Positions 1 through 9,081 of a stretch of 64,000 nucleotides of DNA are shown piece by piece (positions within the stretch are counted from its first letter, which is position 1; each line of letters begins with the position of its first letter). Both the position numbers and the translations under genes were made by a program. This DNA comes from Streptomyces sp. RPA4-2. GTDB taxonomy: Bacteria > Actinomycetota > Actinomycetes > Streptomycetales > Streptomycetaceae. Under the pieces are notes generated by a model. The model was not told where the DNA came from. It ran no database searches and saw nothing but the letters and a program-made list of their open reading frames with translations. Location: assembly GCF_012273515.2 (NCBI RefSeq), contig NZ_CP050975.2, positions 1,302,001 to 1,366,000 on the forward strand, given 5' to 3'.

Positions 1-531
1 CAGCCCTTCCAGCCCATGTTTCGCGGCCACATACGCCGACTTGAAGGCGGACGCGCGCAACCCATGGACCGAGGACACATTGACAATGCGACCCCAGCGC
101 TGCCCGTACATGTGTGGCAGTGCGCCCCGGATCAGCCGGAACGGGGCCTCCAGCATCACCGTGAGCATGGTGTGGAAGACCTCCGGCGGAAACTCCTCGA
201 TGGGCCGCACCGTCTGCAGTCCGGCGTTGTTGACGAGAACGTCGGTGCCCGCGGCGGCGAGCTCCGCGGCGTCGAGGTCGGTGAGGTCGAGTGGGTGCGG
301 CTCGACGGTGCCCGGCAGGCCTCGCGCCAGCTCGGTGAGTGCTTCCAGTCCCGCGGTGTCCAGGTCGACCGCCCGTACCTTGGCCCCGTGCGCGGCCAGC
401 CGCAGCACGCACGCTCGGCCGATGCCGCCGGCGGCGCCGGTGACCAGGGCGGTACGGCCGTCGAGGCCGGACGAGTGGGTATGGGGACCCGGGAGGGCGT
501 GGGGGCCCGGAAGGGCGCTGGGGGCGGTCAT
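1..531 (-). CDS. SDR-family dehydrogenase, 3-hydroxybutyrate dehydrogenase type (partial, C-terminus beyond window)
   Basis: A cytosolic NAD(P)-dependent short-chain dehydrogenase is likely. It starts at the ATG whose complement is at 529-531 and runs off the window edge, so 177 N-terminal residues are visible. After a Pro/Gly/His-rich lead of about 25 residues come the Rossmann motif TGAAGGIG, the NNAG motif, the catalytic Ser in VNVSSVHG and the YVAAK Tyr/Lys pair. The stretch around SSVHGLRASAFKSAYVAAKH is characteristic of D-3-hydroxybutyrate dehydrogenases, which interconvert 3-hydroxybutyrate and acetoacetate; substrate specificity is inferred. It is on the same strand as the Nudix gene, about 60 bases away. 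Confidence 0.8.
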   Translation of the reverse strand, partial: MTAPSALPGPHALPGPHTHSSGLDGRTALVTGAAGGIGRACVLRLAAHGAKVRAVDLDTAGLEALTELARGLPGTVEPHPLDLTDLDAAELAAAGTDVLVNNAGLQTVRPIEEFPPEVFHTMLTVMLEAPFRLIRGALPHMYGQRWGRIVNVSSVHGLRASAFKSAYVAAKHGLEGL

Positions 532-592
532 GGCTCGACCCTAGGCAGCCCTACCCGCCCCCATACATGTGGTCACCTCACACACTTCCACT

Positions 593-1066
593 TCAAGTCG
601 TGGTGTCGAACCATGCGGGTGCGTGGGACAGAGCCTGCTTGATCCGGAACATCGCGAACTCGTGCAGCTCCGGGAGGGCGTCGACCGAGAACCAGCCGAC
701 CTCCAGCGACTCGTCGTCATTGACCCGCGCCTCGCCGCCGACGGCCCGGCAGCGGAACGTGACGTCCATGAACTGGCAGGTGTCGTTGTTCGCGTAGGTG
801 ACCGGGTCCAGCGCCTGGACGAGTACGACGCGCTCGACGACGCAATGCACCGCCGTCTCCTCGAAGACCTCCCGCACGGCGCAGGCCGCGGGCTGCTCGC
901 CCGGGTCCGGGATGCCACCGATGACCGACCACTTGCCGGTGTCCGCACGACGGCCCAGCAGCACTCTGCCCTCGTCGTCGAAGACGATGGCGGTGACTCC
1001 GGGGAGCCAGAGCAGCTGATGCCCCGCGGAGGCCCGGATCGTACGGATGAAGTCAGGAGTAGCCAT
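593..1066 (-). CDS. Nudix hydrolase
   Basis: A 157-residue single-domain Nudix protein, cleaving a nucleoside diphosphate linked to some other moiety with the help of a divalent metal. The Nudix box lies at about residues 51-73: GGIPDPGE, seven residues, then REVFEET. This fits the GX5EX7REUXEE core, with Thr-Ala where Xaa-Gly is usual at the end. The N-terminal strands include GVTAIVFDDEGRVLL and the helix before the box ends in GKWSVIGG, as in many actinobacterial family members of unknown substrate. The start is an ATG at 1066. Family assignment is firm, substrate unknown. Confidence 0.9.
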   Translation of the reverse strand: MATPDFIRTIRASAGHQLLWLPGVTAIVFDDEGRVLLGRRADTGKWSVIGGIPDPGEQPAACAVREVFEETAVHCVVERVVLVQALDPVTYANNDTCQFMDVTFRCRAVGGEARVNDDESLEVGWFSVDALPELHEFAMFRIKQALSHAPAWFDTTT

Positions 1067-1217
1067 GGCCCGACCCTAACGGTCCGCTTCCGCCCTCCGC
1101 TCGCGGCCGCGCACCCCGCTCCAATGCCGCGGGACCAGGGCGTGTTGCGTGAGTCCCGCCTGCCTCGCGACGCCTGGCCCGCCCTCCGGGCGGACGACGG
1201 GACTCCCGCAACCTGAC

Positions 1218-2831
1218 CTAGTCGGTGCCGCCCCGGCGCCCACGGACCGCACTGGCTCCGGCCCATCCGAGGCCGCCCGCGGCGACCAGCACCAGGAGCA
1301 TCTCGGGGAGGATCCCCAGCCGCGTGGCGGGGGTCTCGGAGGAACGCAGCGGCACCTTCTGGACCAGCGAGTCCGCCACGAACATCCCGGTCCGCTGGGT
1401 GATCCTGCCGTCCGGCATGATGACGGCGCTGACGCCGCTGGTCACCGGCACCGTGACGGTACGGCTGTGCTCCACGGCACGGACCCGGGACATGGCCAGC
1501 TGCTGGTACGTCATCTCGCTGCGGTCGAAGGTCGCGTTGTTGCTCGGCACCGAGATGATCTGCGCCCCGTCCGTCACGGTGCTGCGCACGGCCCAGTCGA
1601 AGGCGGCCTCGTAGCAGGTGACGAGTCCGACCCCGGTGCCGTTCATCGCGAAGACGCCCGGCTTGTGACCCCGGCTGAAGTCCTGGCGCACCATCGACGT
1701 CCAGTTCTCGTTGATCGCGCCGAGCAGCGAGCGCAGCGGAAGGTACTCGCCGAACGGCTGGACCTGCCGCTTGTCGTACGTGTCCAGGGGCCCCTTCACC
1801 GGGTCCCACAGGATCTGCTCGTTGTAGAGCTTGCCGTCGCGCTCCACGACACCGCCGACCGAGATGGGCGCGCCGATGGCCTTGGCCGCGGTGTCGATGA
1901 CGGCGCGGGCGTCGGCGTTGGTGAACGGGTCGACGTCGGAGGAGTTCTCCGGCCACAGCACGAAGTCGGGCCGGGCGACCTTGCCCGCCTTCACCTCGGC
2001 GGCCAGCCGCTCGGTCTCCCGCGCGTGGTAGTCGAGGACCGCGCGCCGCTGGGCGTTGAACTCGAGACCCGCGCGCGGAACGTTGCCCTGGATCACCGCG
2101 ACGGTCGCCGTGCCGTCCTCGGCCTTGTCGCTCACCAGCGCACGCGCCGCGAGCGCCCCCGCCACGGGGACCGCGACGGCGAGCAGCGCCACGGCCGCGG
2201 CACCCCGTCGTACAACACCGGCGCGACGGCCCTCGACGACCTGGCGCACGATCTCGTACAGCCCGAAACCGCAGAGCACCACCCCGAATCCGAGGACCGG
2301 AGTCCCGCCCAGCGCGGCCAGCGGCAGGAAGACGCCGTCCGCCTGCCCGAAGGCGATCTTCCCCCAGGGGAAGCCGCCGAACGGCGCACGCGCGCGTGCC
2401 GCCTCTCCCGCGATCCACACGGCGGCGGCCCACAGGGGCCAGCCGGGCAGCCGGGACACCAGGGTGATGCCCGCGCCGACGAGCGCGAGGTACACCGCTT
2501 CCACGGCGACGAGGGCCAGCCACGGCCCGGGTCCGACCTCGACGCCGGTCCACACGAGCAGCGGCAGCAGGAAGCCGAGGCCGAACAGGTAGCCGAGGCC
2601 GAGCCCCGCCTTCCAGGAGCGACCGCGCAGGACCCAGGCGAAGACCGCGAAGGCGGGCAGGGCCAGCCACGACACCGTGCGGGGCGGGAAACTGACGTAG
2701 AGCAGTACGCCGGAGAGCGCCGCGACGGCGGCCGGAGCGTATCGCCGTGCCAGTCTGGCCCCGCGCGATGCGGACGCGGCCTGGGGTTCGAGCTGTTCCG
2801 GCTCGTCTACGGAGGTTGCGGTGGCGGTCAC
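1218..2831 (-). CDS. lnt: Apolipoprotein N-acyltransferase (Lnt)
   Basis: A polytopic membrane protein with a C-terminal nitrilase-like domain; Lnt N-acylates the modified N-terminal Cys of lipoproteins. About six hydrophobic segments fill the N-terminal half, beginning near YAPAAVAALSGVLLYVSF. The CN-hydrolase triad is visible: Glu295 (in LWPENSS), Lys354 (in YDKRQ) and Cys406 (in TCYEAAF). I chose the GTG at 2831, giving 537 residues beginning VTATATSVDEPEQ. The frame stays open further upstream, but that extension lacks the expected composition and homology. A final hydrophobic segment (about 505-525) precedes an Arg-rich tail. Actinobacteria often carry more than one Lnt, so which lipoproteins it serves is unknown. 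Confidence 0.9.
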   Translation of the reverse strand: MTATATSVDEPEQLEPQAASASRGARLARRYAPAAVAALSGVLLYVSFPPRTVSWLALPAFAVFAWVLRGRSWKAGLGLGYLFGLGFLLPLLVWTGVEVGPGPWLALVAVEAVYLALVGAGITLVSRLPGWPLWAAAVWIAGEAARARAPFGGFPWGKIAFGQADGVFLPLAALGGTPVLGFGVVLCGFGLYEIVRQVVEGRRAGVVRRGAAAVALLAVAVPVAGALAARALVSDKAEDGTATVAVIQGNVPRAGLEFNAQRRAVLDYHARETERLAAEVKAGKVARPDFVLWPENSSDVDPFTNADARAVIDTAAKAIGAPISVGGVVERDGKLYNEQILWDPVKGPLDTYDKRQVQPFGEYLPLRSLLGAINENWTSMVRQDFSRGHKPGVFAMNGTGVGLVTCYEAAFDWAVRSTVTDGAQIISVPSNNATFDRSEMTYQQLAMSRVRAVEHSRTVTVPVTSGVSAVIMPDGRITQRTGMFVADSLVQKVPLRSSETPATRLGILPEMLLVLVAAGGLGWAGASAVRGRRGGTD

Positions 2832-3127
2832 CCGGGGAGTGTACGGCGCGTGACCTGGGCTCCGACAAGCACGGTCCGTCGGCGGGCTCCTGAAGCTCCC
2901 GTTGTTCCCGGTCGGCCCCGGCCCTGGGTTCCGCGCCGCCCCGGAGACGGCCCACTCGTCCCGGGCGCCGCTCGCCGCCCGTCCGATGCGTCGTTTTTCT
3001 GCGCAAGTCATCCACAAACCGGCGCATCAGCCGTTACGGTGTGCCCGAACCTCCGACGTGGCCGGATGTGGCCGCGATGGTCGGGGTCCGTCACAGGTCG
3101 GGGGGCGACGGGGTGGGTTCCACAGGG

Positions 3128-4201
3128 ATGACGTCCACGGCCGGTGCGACGTCCGCGAACGAGAGACGAAACGTTTCGGACGCGGCGGGCGTGATCGTGC
3201 TCGGTGCCTGCGCGGTCTGGTCACTGATCACTGCGGCCGTGCACGACGGACGCCCCGAGGGCGTCCTGCTTGCGGTGCTCGCGATGGCCGCCGGCTACGC
3301 CTCGGGCCGGATCCTGGGCGCGGTCGCGCCGGTCGCCGCCCCCTGCGCCGGGGCTCTCGTCGGACTCGGCCTCGCCCTCACCGAGCGGTACACCACCCCG
3401 GGCCCGCAGATGACGGCGCCGCTCGGGCACACCGGTGCCCTGGCCGCACTGCTGACCCTGTCGATCGCTGCGGCGTGCTGCGCGGCCCGGGCGGCGCGCC
3501 CGCCGGCGCTGCGGCTCGCGCTGCGCCTGCTGGCCGTCGGGATCACGGTGACTGCCGCGGTCCTCGGCTCGGCCGCGGGATGCGCCCTCGGCGCCGGGGT
3601 GCTGCTGTGCTCGCTCGCCGCCGACCGCGTGCGGCTCCGCGGCCTCGGCCTCGGAGCCTTCGCGCTCACCGCGGCCCTGGTCACGTCGACGACCTGGGCC
3701 GTCGCCGAGGACGCCCTCCCGGACGGGCTGACCGCCTCCCTCGAAGGTCAGCTCACCGAGCACCGGGTGCTGCTCTGGCAGGACGCGCTCCATCTGGTCG
3801 GCAGGAATCCGGCACTGGGAGTGGGTCCGGGCCGCTATGGAGAGCTCAGCCCGACGATCGCGCTGGCGCCGCTGCCCGACGGCAAGCCCCACTCCGCCGT
3901 ACTGCAGCAGGTGGCCGAGCAGGGCGTGGTCGGCGCTCTGCTGCTCGCCTTGCTCTTCTGCTGGGTCCTCTACTCACTCTGGCGGTCTCCGCAGTCCACG
4001 GCGATCGTGCTGACGGCGGGGGCGGGCCTGACCGCTCTGGCCGTGATCGCGTCGGTGGGCAACACGCTGAGTTTCACCACGGTGACGGCCGGCGCGGGGC
4101 TGCTCGCGGGGCTCGCGACGGCACGGCCGTTGGCGGACGGGTGTCCGGAGCAGGTCCTGCGGGAGGACGACCATCTCTGGGAGCACCGGCTCGAACCGTG
4201 A
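3128..4201 (+). CDS. Polytopic membrane protein, O-antigen ligase/polymerase-like
   Basis: About 357 residues with eight to ten hydrophobic segments. The segment HRVLLWQDALHLV...NPALGVGPGRYG, followed by a His-containing stretch and a Gln-Gln-Val-Ala-Glu-Gln-Gly turn, resembles the Wzy_C/O-antigen-ligase periplasmic loop, in which glycan polymerases and ligases handle lipid-linked sugars. Streptomycetes have no O-antigen, so the substrate would be another envelope glycan or a secondary-metabolite sugar; this is inference. The ATG at 3128 is preferred because a G-rich stretch lies about ten bases upstream; in-frame starts at 3077 and 3041 are possible. It is divergent from lnt, with about 296 bases between the two genes. 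Confidence 0.7.
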   Translation: MTSTAGATSANERRNVSDAAGVIVLGACAVWSLITAAVHDGRPEGVLLAVLAMAAGYASGRILGAVAPVAAPCAGALVGLGLALTERYTTPGPQMTAPLGHTGALAALLTLSIAAACCAARAARPPALRLALRLLAVGITVTAAVLGSAAGCALGAGVLLCSLAADRVRLRGLGLGAFALTAALVTSTTWAVAEDALPDGLTASLEGQLTEHRVLLWQDALHLVGRNPALGVGPGRYGELSPTIALAPLPDGKPHSAVLQQVAEQGVVGALLLALLFCWVLYSLWRSPQSTAIVLTAGAGLTALAVIASVGNTLSFTTVTAGAGLLAGLATARPLADGCPEQVLREDDHLWEHRLEP

Positions 4202-4222
4202 ACCCGCAAGGCACACCCCGAT

Positions 4223-4246
4223 CCCGTGCCCGTACGGGCGCACGGG
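4223..4246. terminator. Hairpin between convergent genes
   Basis: A 7-bp stem (CCCGTGC / GCACGGG) encloses a loop that can itself pair (CCG/CGG). It sits 21 bases past one stop codon and 18 before the convergent gene's stop. There is no clear T tract, so a bidirectional factor-assisted terminator is the likely role. Confidence 0.5.
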
Positions 4247-4264
4247 CCTGACAGGCGTGCCGGA

Positions 4265-4810
4265 TCAGATCACGGCGCCGGGGGTCGCCGGCCGCAGCCT
4301 GTCCCGGATCACCCGTACGGCCGCCTCCGCGTTGTCCACCGTGATGGTGAACGTATGGCCGTCGCCGAGTCTGAGCACCATGCCCTCGCCGCGCCGGACG
4401 ATGACAGCGGTGCCTTTCTCGGGACGCCAGCGGTAGCCCCAGCCGCCCCACTGCCACGGAGTGACGCTGGGCGCGAAGTCGGCGCCGACCACCTCCGAGA
4501 GCGGGATGCGGCGCCGGGGCAGACCGACGTGACCGCAGCGCACTTCGAGGCAGTCCTTGTCGACCTTCACGGCGACGTGCACGAAGGCGAGCGTGCCGAA
4601 CAGGACGAGCAGTCCCGCGGCGATGCAGCCGACGACGGACATGGCGAGCGCGGCGACGCCCGAGGTCCATGTGGACTCGACGGCCAGCTCGATGCCGAGA
4701 GCGATACAGGCGGCGCCGGCGAGCGCCGGAAGCCACTGGACGCGATTGGTCGCCCGCCCGGTCCAGACATCGGAGTGCGGGATGTATTCGCCGTGGGGGT
4801 GGTCCCTCAT
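4265..4810 (-). CDS. Two-TM membrane protein with PH-like cytoplasmic domain (DUF3093-like)
   Basis: 181 residues. Two adjacent hydrophobic helices (about residues 24-45 and 50-72) are followed by a soluble domain with the pattern of bacterial PH-like domains: VKVDKDCLEVRCG, then RRRIPLSEVVGA, a Trp-rich WQWGGWGYRW segment, and IVRRGEGMVLRLGDGHTFTITV. The order short strand, Trp-rich turn, strand pair is what I recall for DUF3093-type proteins of actinobacteria. An upstream ATG at 4828 would add six residues; neither start has a strong ribosome-binding site. Function unknown. Confidence 0.65.
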   Translation of the reverse strand: MRDHPHGEYIPHSDVWTGRATNRVQWLPALAGAACIALGIELAVESTWTSGVAALAMSVVGCIAAGLLVLFGTLAFVHVAVKVDKDCLEVRCGHVGLPRRRIPLSEVVGADFAPSVTPWQWGGWGYRWRPEKGTAVIVRRGEGMVLRLGDGHTFTITVDNAEAAVRVIRDRLRPATPGAVI

Positions 4811-4916
4811 GTCTAAGAGACTACTCATGTTCCGCAGCGCGGGCACCGGCTCGCAGAGCGTCACCGCTCCGGCCGGACGGTCCGCGGACGGAGGGCGCCC
4901 GAGCGGTGACAGGCGG

Positions 4917-5702
4917 TCAGCGGGCGGGGCTGACCGCCTGCAGGAGGCGGCCCTCCCCGTACTCCAGCGCGGGCTCGGGCAGAACCCCCACCCGGCCGCT
5001 GAGAAGTACGGTGACGGTGCCGTCGGCGGCCGCTCCCGGGTCCGGGAACGCGCCGATCCTGCGCAGCGCCTGCGCGGCGACCGCACCGGCGGAGGCGTGC
5101 AGGACGAGCGGCGGGAGGCCGGGCCGCTGCACGGCCGCGCGGATCCGTTCGGCGACCAGCTCGTAATGGGTGCACCCCAGGACGACGGCCCTTACATCGT
5201 CGGGGGTCCGGGCGGCGGCCGCGGCGATCGCGGCGTCGATGCCCGCCTGGTCCCCGTGCTCCACGGCGTCGGCGAGCCCGGGGCACGGCACCTCGGTGAC
5301 GGCCACCCCCTCGGCGAACTCACGGATGAGTCCCCGCTGGTACGGGCTGCCGGTGGTGGCGGGAGTGGCCCAGATCGCGACGGGACCGCCTCCGGCCGCG
5401 GCCGGCTTGATCGCCGGGACCGTGCCGATCACGGGCACAGCCGGCTCCAGGCGGGCACGCAGGGCGGGCAGCGCGTGCACGGAGGCGGTGTTGCAGGCGA
5501 CGATCAGCGCGTCGGGGTGGTGTCCGGCCGCCGCCTCGGCGACCGCGAGCGCGCGCTCGGTCACGTCCTGGGGCGCAAGGGGTCCCCAGGGCATGGTGTC
5601 GGGCGCCGAGGACAGGACGAGATCGGCGTCGGGCCGCAGTCGACGTACCGCGGTGGCAGCGGCGAGCAGTCCGATTCCGGAGTCCATGAGCGCGATCTTC
5701 AC
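4917..5702 (-). CDS. Aspartate/glutamate racemase family protein (MurI homologue)
   Basis: 261 residues with a GTG start. The fold shows the N-terminal DSGIGLL motif and both catalytic cysteines of the cofactor-independent racemases: Cys70 in VACNTAS and Cys177 in GCTHYE. Glutamate racemase makes D-glutamate for peptidoglycan in the cytosol. The alignment around DTMPWG departs from the usual MurI pattern (normally a D..R.PYG motif), so this may be a second, non-housekeeping racemase. It lies alone on the minus strand, divergent from the glycosyltransferase gene 58 bases away. Catalytic competence looks intact; exact substrate is uncertain. Confidence 0.75.
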   Translation of the reverse strand: MKIALMDSGIGLLAAATAVRRLRPDADLVLSSAPDTMPWGPLAPQDVTERALAVAEAAAGHHPDALIVACNTASVHALPALRARLEPAVPVIGTVPAIKPAAAGGGPVAIWATPATTGSPYQRGLIREFAEGVAVTEVPCPGLADAVEHGDQAGIDAAIAAAAARTPDDVRAVVLGCTHYELVAERIRAAVQRPGLPPLVLHASAGAVAAQALRRIGAFPDPGAAADGTVTVLLSGRVGVLPEPALEYGEGRLLQAVSPAR

Positions 5703-5760
5703 CCGGTCACCATAGACGATCCGCCCCGACGGGCCCCCGGGGTGGGGCAGACTGCCGCGC

Positions 5761-6936
5761 GTGAGTGCCGTCGCGTGGACCGCCGTGGGATCACTGGCCG
5801 CCTGGCTGTGGCTGCTGCTCGGCCAGGGCTTCTTCTGGCGTACGGATCTGCGGTTGCCACCGCGCCGGGAGCCGGACGACTGGCCGTCCGTCTGTGTCGT
5901 CGTCCCCGCACGCGACGAGGCGGGTGTCCTGCCCGCGAGCCTGCCGACCCTCCTCGCGCAGGACTATCCGGGACGGGCCGAGGTCTTCCTCGTCGACGAC
6001 GGCAGCTCGGACGGCACCGGGGAGCTGGCCCGTGAACTGGCTCGCGCGCACGGCGGGCTCCCGCTGACCGTCGACTCGCCCGGGGAGCCGCCCGCGGGCT
6101 GGACCGGCAAGCTCTGGGCCGTACGGCACGGCATCGTCCTGGCCCGCACGCGCGAGCCCGTGTACCTGCTGCTGACGGACGCGGACATCGCCCATGCGCC
6201 CGACAGTCTGCGGACGCTGGTGGCCGCGGCGCACACCGGCGGTTTCGACCTCGTCTCCCAGATGGCGCGGCTGAGAGTGGCGAGCGTGTGGGAGCGGCTC
6301 GTCGTGCCCGCGTTCGTCTACTTCTTCGCCCAGCTGTATCCCTTCCGGTGGATCGCGACGCGGGGTTCACGCACGGCGGCCGCGGCCGGTGGCTGTGTGC
6401 TGCTGCGCGCCGACGCCGCCGAGCGGGCGCGGATTCCGGACGCCATCCGGCACGCCGTCATCGACGACGTGGCGCTCGCTCGGGCGGTCAAGGGCGTCGG
6501 CGGTCACATCTGGCTGGGGCTCGCCGAGCGGGTGGACAGTGTGCGCCCCTACCCGCGGCTGCACGACCTGTGGCGCATGGTCTCGCGCAGCGCGTACGCC
6601 CAGCTGCGGCACAACCCGTCGCTGCTCCTGGGGACGGTCATCGGCCTCGCCGTCGTCTACCTGGTGCCGCCGCTCGCGCTCGTCACCGGCCTGGTGGTGG
6701 GGAGCACGGTTGTCACGGCGGCCGGAGGGCTCGCGTGGCTGCTGATGACGGCGACGTATCTGCCGATGCTGCGCTACTACCGGCAGCCCTGGTGGCTCGC
6801 TCCGCTGCTGCCGGTCACCGCGTTCCTGTACCTCCTCATGACGGTCGATTCCGCGGTGCAGCACTACAGGGGGCGCGGCGCGGCCTGGAAGGGCCGCACC
6901 TACGCCCGGCCCGACACCGCGCTCGACGAGCGCTGA
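5761..6936 (+). CDS. Glycosyltransferase family 2, HpnB-like, membrane-anchored
   Basis: 391 residues from a GTG. There is an N-terminal hydrophobic helix, then a GT-A domain: CVVVPARDEAGVLPASL, VFLVDDGSSDGTGE (nucleotide-sugar binding), a LLTDADIAHAP DxD-type metal site, and RHAVIDDVALARAVK as the acceptor-side acidic motif. Three hydrophobic helices close the protein. The architecture, including the WTGKLWAVRHG segment, resembles the hopene-associated glycosyltransferase HpnB. No hopanoid genes are nearby, so the lipid acceptor is open. Its stop lies only four bases from the end of the convergent TerD-type locus. Confidence 0.75.
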   Translation: MSAVAWTAVGSLAAWLWLLLGQGFFWRTDLRLPPRREPDDWPSVCVVVPARDEAGVLPASLPTLLAQDYPGRAEVFLVDDGSSDGTGELARELARAHGGLPLTVDSPGEPPAGWTGKLWAVRHGIVLARTREPVYLLLTDADIAHAPDSLRTLVAAAHTGGFDLVSQMARLRVASVWERLVVPAFVYFFAQLYPFRWIATRGSRTAAAAGGCVLLRADAAERARIPDAIRHAVIDDVALARAVKGVGGHIWLGLAERVDSVRPYPRLHDLWRMVSRSAYAQLRHNPSLLLGTVIGLAVVYLVPPLALVTGLVVGSTVVTAAGGLAWLLMTATYLPMLRYYRQPWWLAPLLPVTAFLYLLMTVDSAVQHYRGRGAAWKGRTYARPDTALDER

Positions 6937-6940
6937 CCGC

Positions 6941-7537
6941 TCACTTCCTGCCGGGCGTCCAGTTCATGCCCCACCCGTAGACGTGGTCGACGGTGCGCTG
7001 CGGGCTCACGCCGCGTTCGGGCACGAGGTAGCGGGCCTCGCGCTGGACGATCAGGTCGCCGCCGCTGTTGGTGATCAGAGCGAGGGCGCAGACGGTCGAG
7101 GGCACGGTGCACTCGTCGAGCGAGAAGTCGACCGGTGCGCCGTTCGTCGGCTGGAGGGTGACCGTGGCGTGCAGGTCGGCGAAGGAGCGTGCCCCTTCGT
7201 AGATGGTCACGAAGATGAGGATGCGCCGGAAACTCTGGCGCTTGTCGAGGTTGATGGTGAGGTTCTCGCCGCTCTCGACGGCACCGGTGCGGTCGTCGCC
7301 GTCGAGGTGGATGTACGGCGGCTGGTGGAGCGCTCCGAAGGCGTTGCCGAGCGCCTGGACGACTCCCTTGCGGCCGTCGGACAGTTCGTAGAGGGCGCAC
7401 AGGTCGAGGTCGAGGTCCGCGTGCATCGCGACGGCCCGGCCCCGTTTGCTGCCCCACCCCGAGAACTGTTTGCGTACCTGCCAGTTGAGGTTCACCCGCA
7501 TGGAACCGGAGGTTCCGCCCTGTTTGGCCAGCGACAC
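6941..7537 (-). CDS. TerD/TerA-type domain protein, C-terminal half of a probably frameshifted gene
   Basis: 198 residues from a GTG at 7537, overlapping the end of the next gene by 46 bases in another frame. The sequence has TerD-family features: [21 protein letters not shown] (Ca-binding-type acidic loop) and GENLTINLD. As I remember the family, this domain is normally the second half of a ~450-residue protein whose first half is the upstream gene. Adding one base in the G run 7541-7544 fuses the two in frame. An AGAGG sits seven bases before the GTG, so independent, coupled translation remains possible. Ter proteins are linked to tellurite and stress responses. Confidence 0.75.
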   Translation of the reverse strand: MSLAKQGGTSGSMRVNLNWQVRKQFSGWGSKRGRAVAMHADLDLDLCALYELSDGRKGVVQALGNAFGALHQPPYIHLDGDDRTGAVESGENLTINLDKRQSFRRILIFVTIYEGARSFADLHATVTLQPTNGAPVDFSLDECTVPSTVCALALITNSGGDLIVQREARYLVPERGVSPQRTVDHVYGWGMNWTPGRK

Positions 7538-8298
7538 CGAGGGGCCTCTTTGGTGAGGGTGACCTTGGACAGACGCACCGGGGCCTGGGGCGGGGCGGGC
7601 GGCGGAGGCTGCGTGGGGGGCGTCATCGTGGCGGGCAAAGCGACCGGCGGGGGCGGACCGGCCACACGCGTGCCGGGCTCGGGCGGCCGGGAGGCGGCGG
7701 GTACTGGAGCAGCCGGCCGAGAGGGAGAGGGCAGCGGAGTGGGAGGCACCGCGGCGGGCGGCGCCGTGTGCTGCGGCTCGTCCACCGTGATCCCGTAGTC
7801 CGTGGCCAGGCCCTCCAGGCCGCTGCCGTACCCCTGCCCGACCGCGCGGAACTTCCAGGCGCCCTGACGCCGGTAGAACTCCCCCAGCACGAAGGCCGTT
7901 TCGACCGTCGCGTCCCTGCTGTCGAAGCGGGCGATCTCCGTGCCCCGGCCCGCGTCGAGCACCCGGACGTGCAGGCCGGGCACCTGCCCGAAGGTGCCGC
8001 CGTCGGCGGAGGCGGCCAGCACCACGGTCTCGATGGCGGGCTCCACGCGCGCGAGGTCGACGAGCAGCGTGTCGGTCACCTGGCCGCCCGCGTCACGCTT
8101 GCCTTCGTGCCGCACGGCGCCGGAGGAGTGCGCCGGCTGGTTGTAGAACACGAAGTCTCTGTCGGAACGCACCTTCCCGGAGACGAGCAGCAGCGCCGAC
8201 GCGTCCGCGTCGGGCACCCCGGGGCCCGAACTCCAGCCCATTTCGACGCGCAGCGCACTCGTCGGCACCGGAACATTTGATCCTTTAGACATTGTCAT
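7492..8298 (-). CDS. TerD-domain protein, N-terminal half of a probably frameshifted gene
   Basis: The start is the ATG at 8298 (MTMSKGSN), with GGGGGCGG about five bases upstream; ATGs at 8292 and 8313 are alternatives. About 150 residues form a TerD domain ([53 protein letters not shown]). A Pro-rich linker follows, then KVTLTKEAP. There the frame turns into an atypical Arg/Pro/Cys-rich tail and stops at 7492. The other frame continues [12 protein letters not shown], which is what the family has at this point. With one extra base the gene would span 6941-8298 and encode 452 residues. Either a real frameshift or a homopolymer sequencing error. Confidence 0.8.
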   Translation of the reverse strand: MTMSKGSNVPVPTSALRVEMGWSSGPGVPDADASALLLVSGKVRSDRDFVFYNQPAHSSGAVRHEGKRDAGGQVTDTLLVDLARVEPAIETVVLAASADGGTFGQVPGLHVRVLDAGRGTEIARFDSRDATVETAFVLGEFYRRQGAWKFRAVGQGYGSGLEGLATDYGITVDEPQHTAPPAAVPPTPLPSPSRPAAPVPAASRPPEPGTRVAGPPPPVALPATMTPPTQPPPPAPPQAPVRLSKVTLTKEAPRCRWPNRAEPPVPCG

Positions 8299-8591
8299 GT
8301 CCGCCCCCATCACGTGTCACCGCGCCAGGCCGTGCCCCCGGGCCGCCTCTCCGACCCGTTGCCGACCAACCTATTCCCCCGGGGCCGGGAAGCGCCCGGA
8401 CTGCCTCGGAAGACCCATGGTCAACCCCCGGTAACCCCTTGGGAACTCGGCCTTTACACGATCTGAACCCGGTTTGGCGCCCTTTTTTGCCGAGTTCGCT
8501 CGCATTGGGGATCCCGAGGTGTCGCCGACACGGAAAACAACCCTCTTATCGGTCTCCCCAACCAGCACATCGTGGGCTTAACTTATGTCCC

Positions 8592-8942
8592 ATGACCTCC
8601 CCCCGCTCCACCTATGGCGGCGGTTACTACTCCGCGCCGTCCTTCCCGGACACCCCGATCTACGACTCGCTCGTCGCCGAGCGGGGCACCCCCCAGATCG
8701 CCCCGATCCGGGTTCCCGCCGCCTACGACACGAGCAGCAGCTACCTGCCCGCGCTCCCGTCGGCACTCCCGGCCCTGCCGGCCGGACCTTCCCACCAGGT
8801 CCCCGCCTACGGCGGCTACCCGCAGGCCCAGCAGCCGTCCCCGCTGCAGCAGGCCCCCGCTCCGTACATCCCGCAGCAGGCCGGCGCCCCGCGCGGCTAC
8901 CCGGGCCCCCAGCAGCAGCCCCAGCGCCCGATGGCGGCTTAA
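8592..8942 (+). CDS. Small Pro/Gln/Tyr-rich conserved protein (DUF6643-like), apparently frameshifted near its end
   Basis: 116 residues beginning MTSPRSTYGGGYYSAPSF, a start typical of a small streptomycete protein family I recall as DUF6643. The first ~60 residues are ordered-looking; the rest is low-complexity Pro/Gln/Ala. The frame stops at 8942 after PMAA. One frame over, translation continues TGYEAMRPASPRPAPAPYQD... to a stop at 9037, which has the family's usual Tyr-rich ending. One added base in the GGCGG run near 8934-8938 gives a 148-residue protein. No clear ribosome-binding site precedes the ATG. Function unknown. Confidence 0.7.
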   Translation: MTSPRSTYGGGYYSAPSFPDTPIYDSLVAERGTPQIAPIRVPAAYDTSSSYLPALPSALPALPAGPSHQVPAYGGYPQAQQPSPLQQAPAPYIPQQAGAPRGYPGPQQQPQRPMAA

Positions 8943-9081
8943 GCACCGGCTACGAGGCGATGCGCCCCGCCTCTCCCCGCCCCGCCCCGGCTCCGTACCA
9001 GGACCCGTACAACAACCAGCAGTACCGCGGCTACTGAGGCCTTAGGGCGGGATGGTCGGCGCCTACTGGCACGATGGCGTC

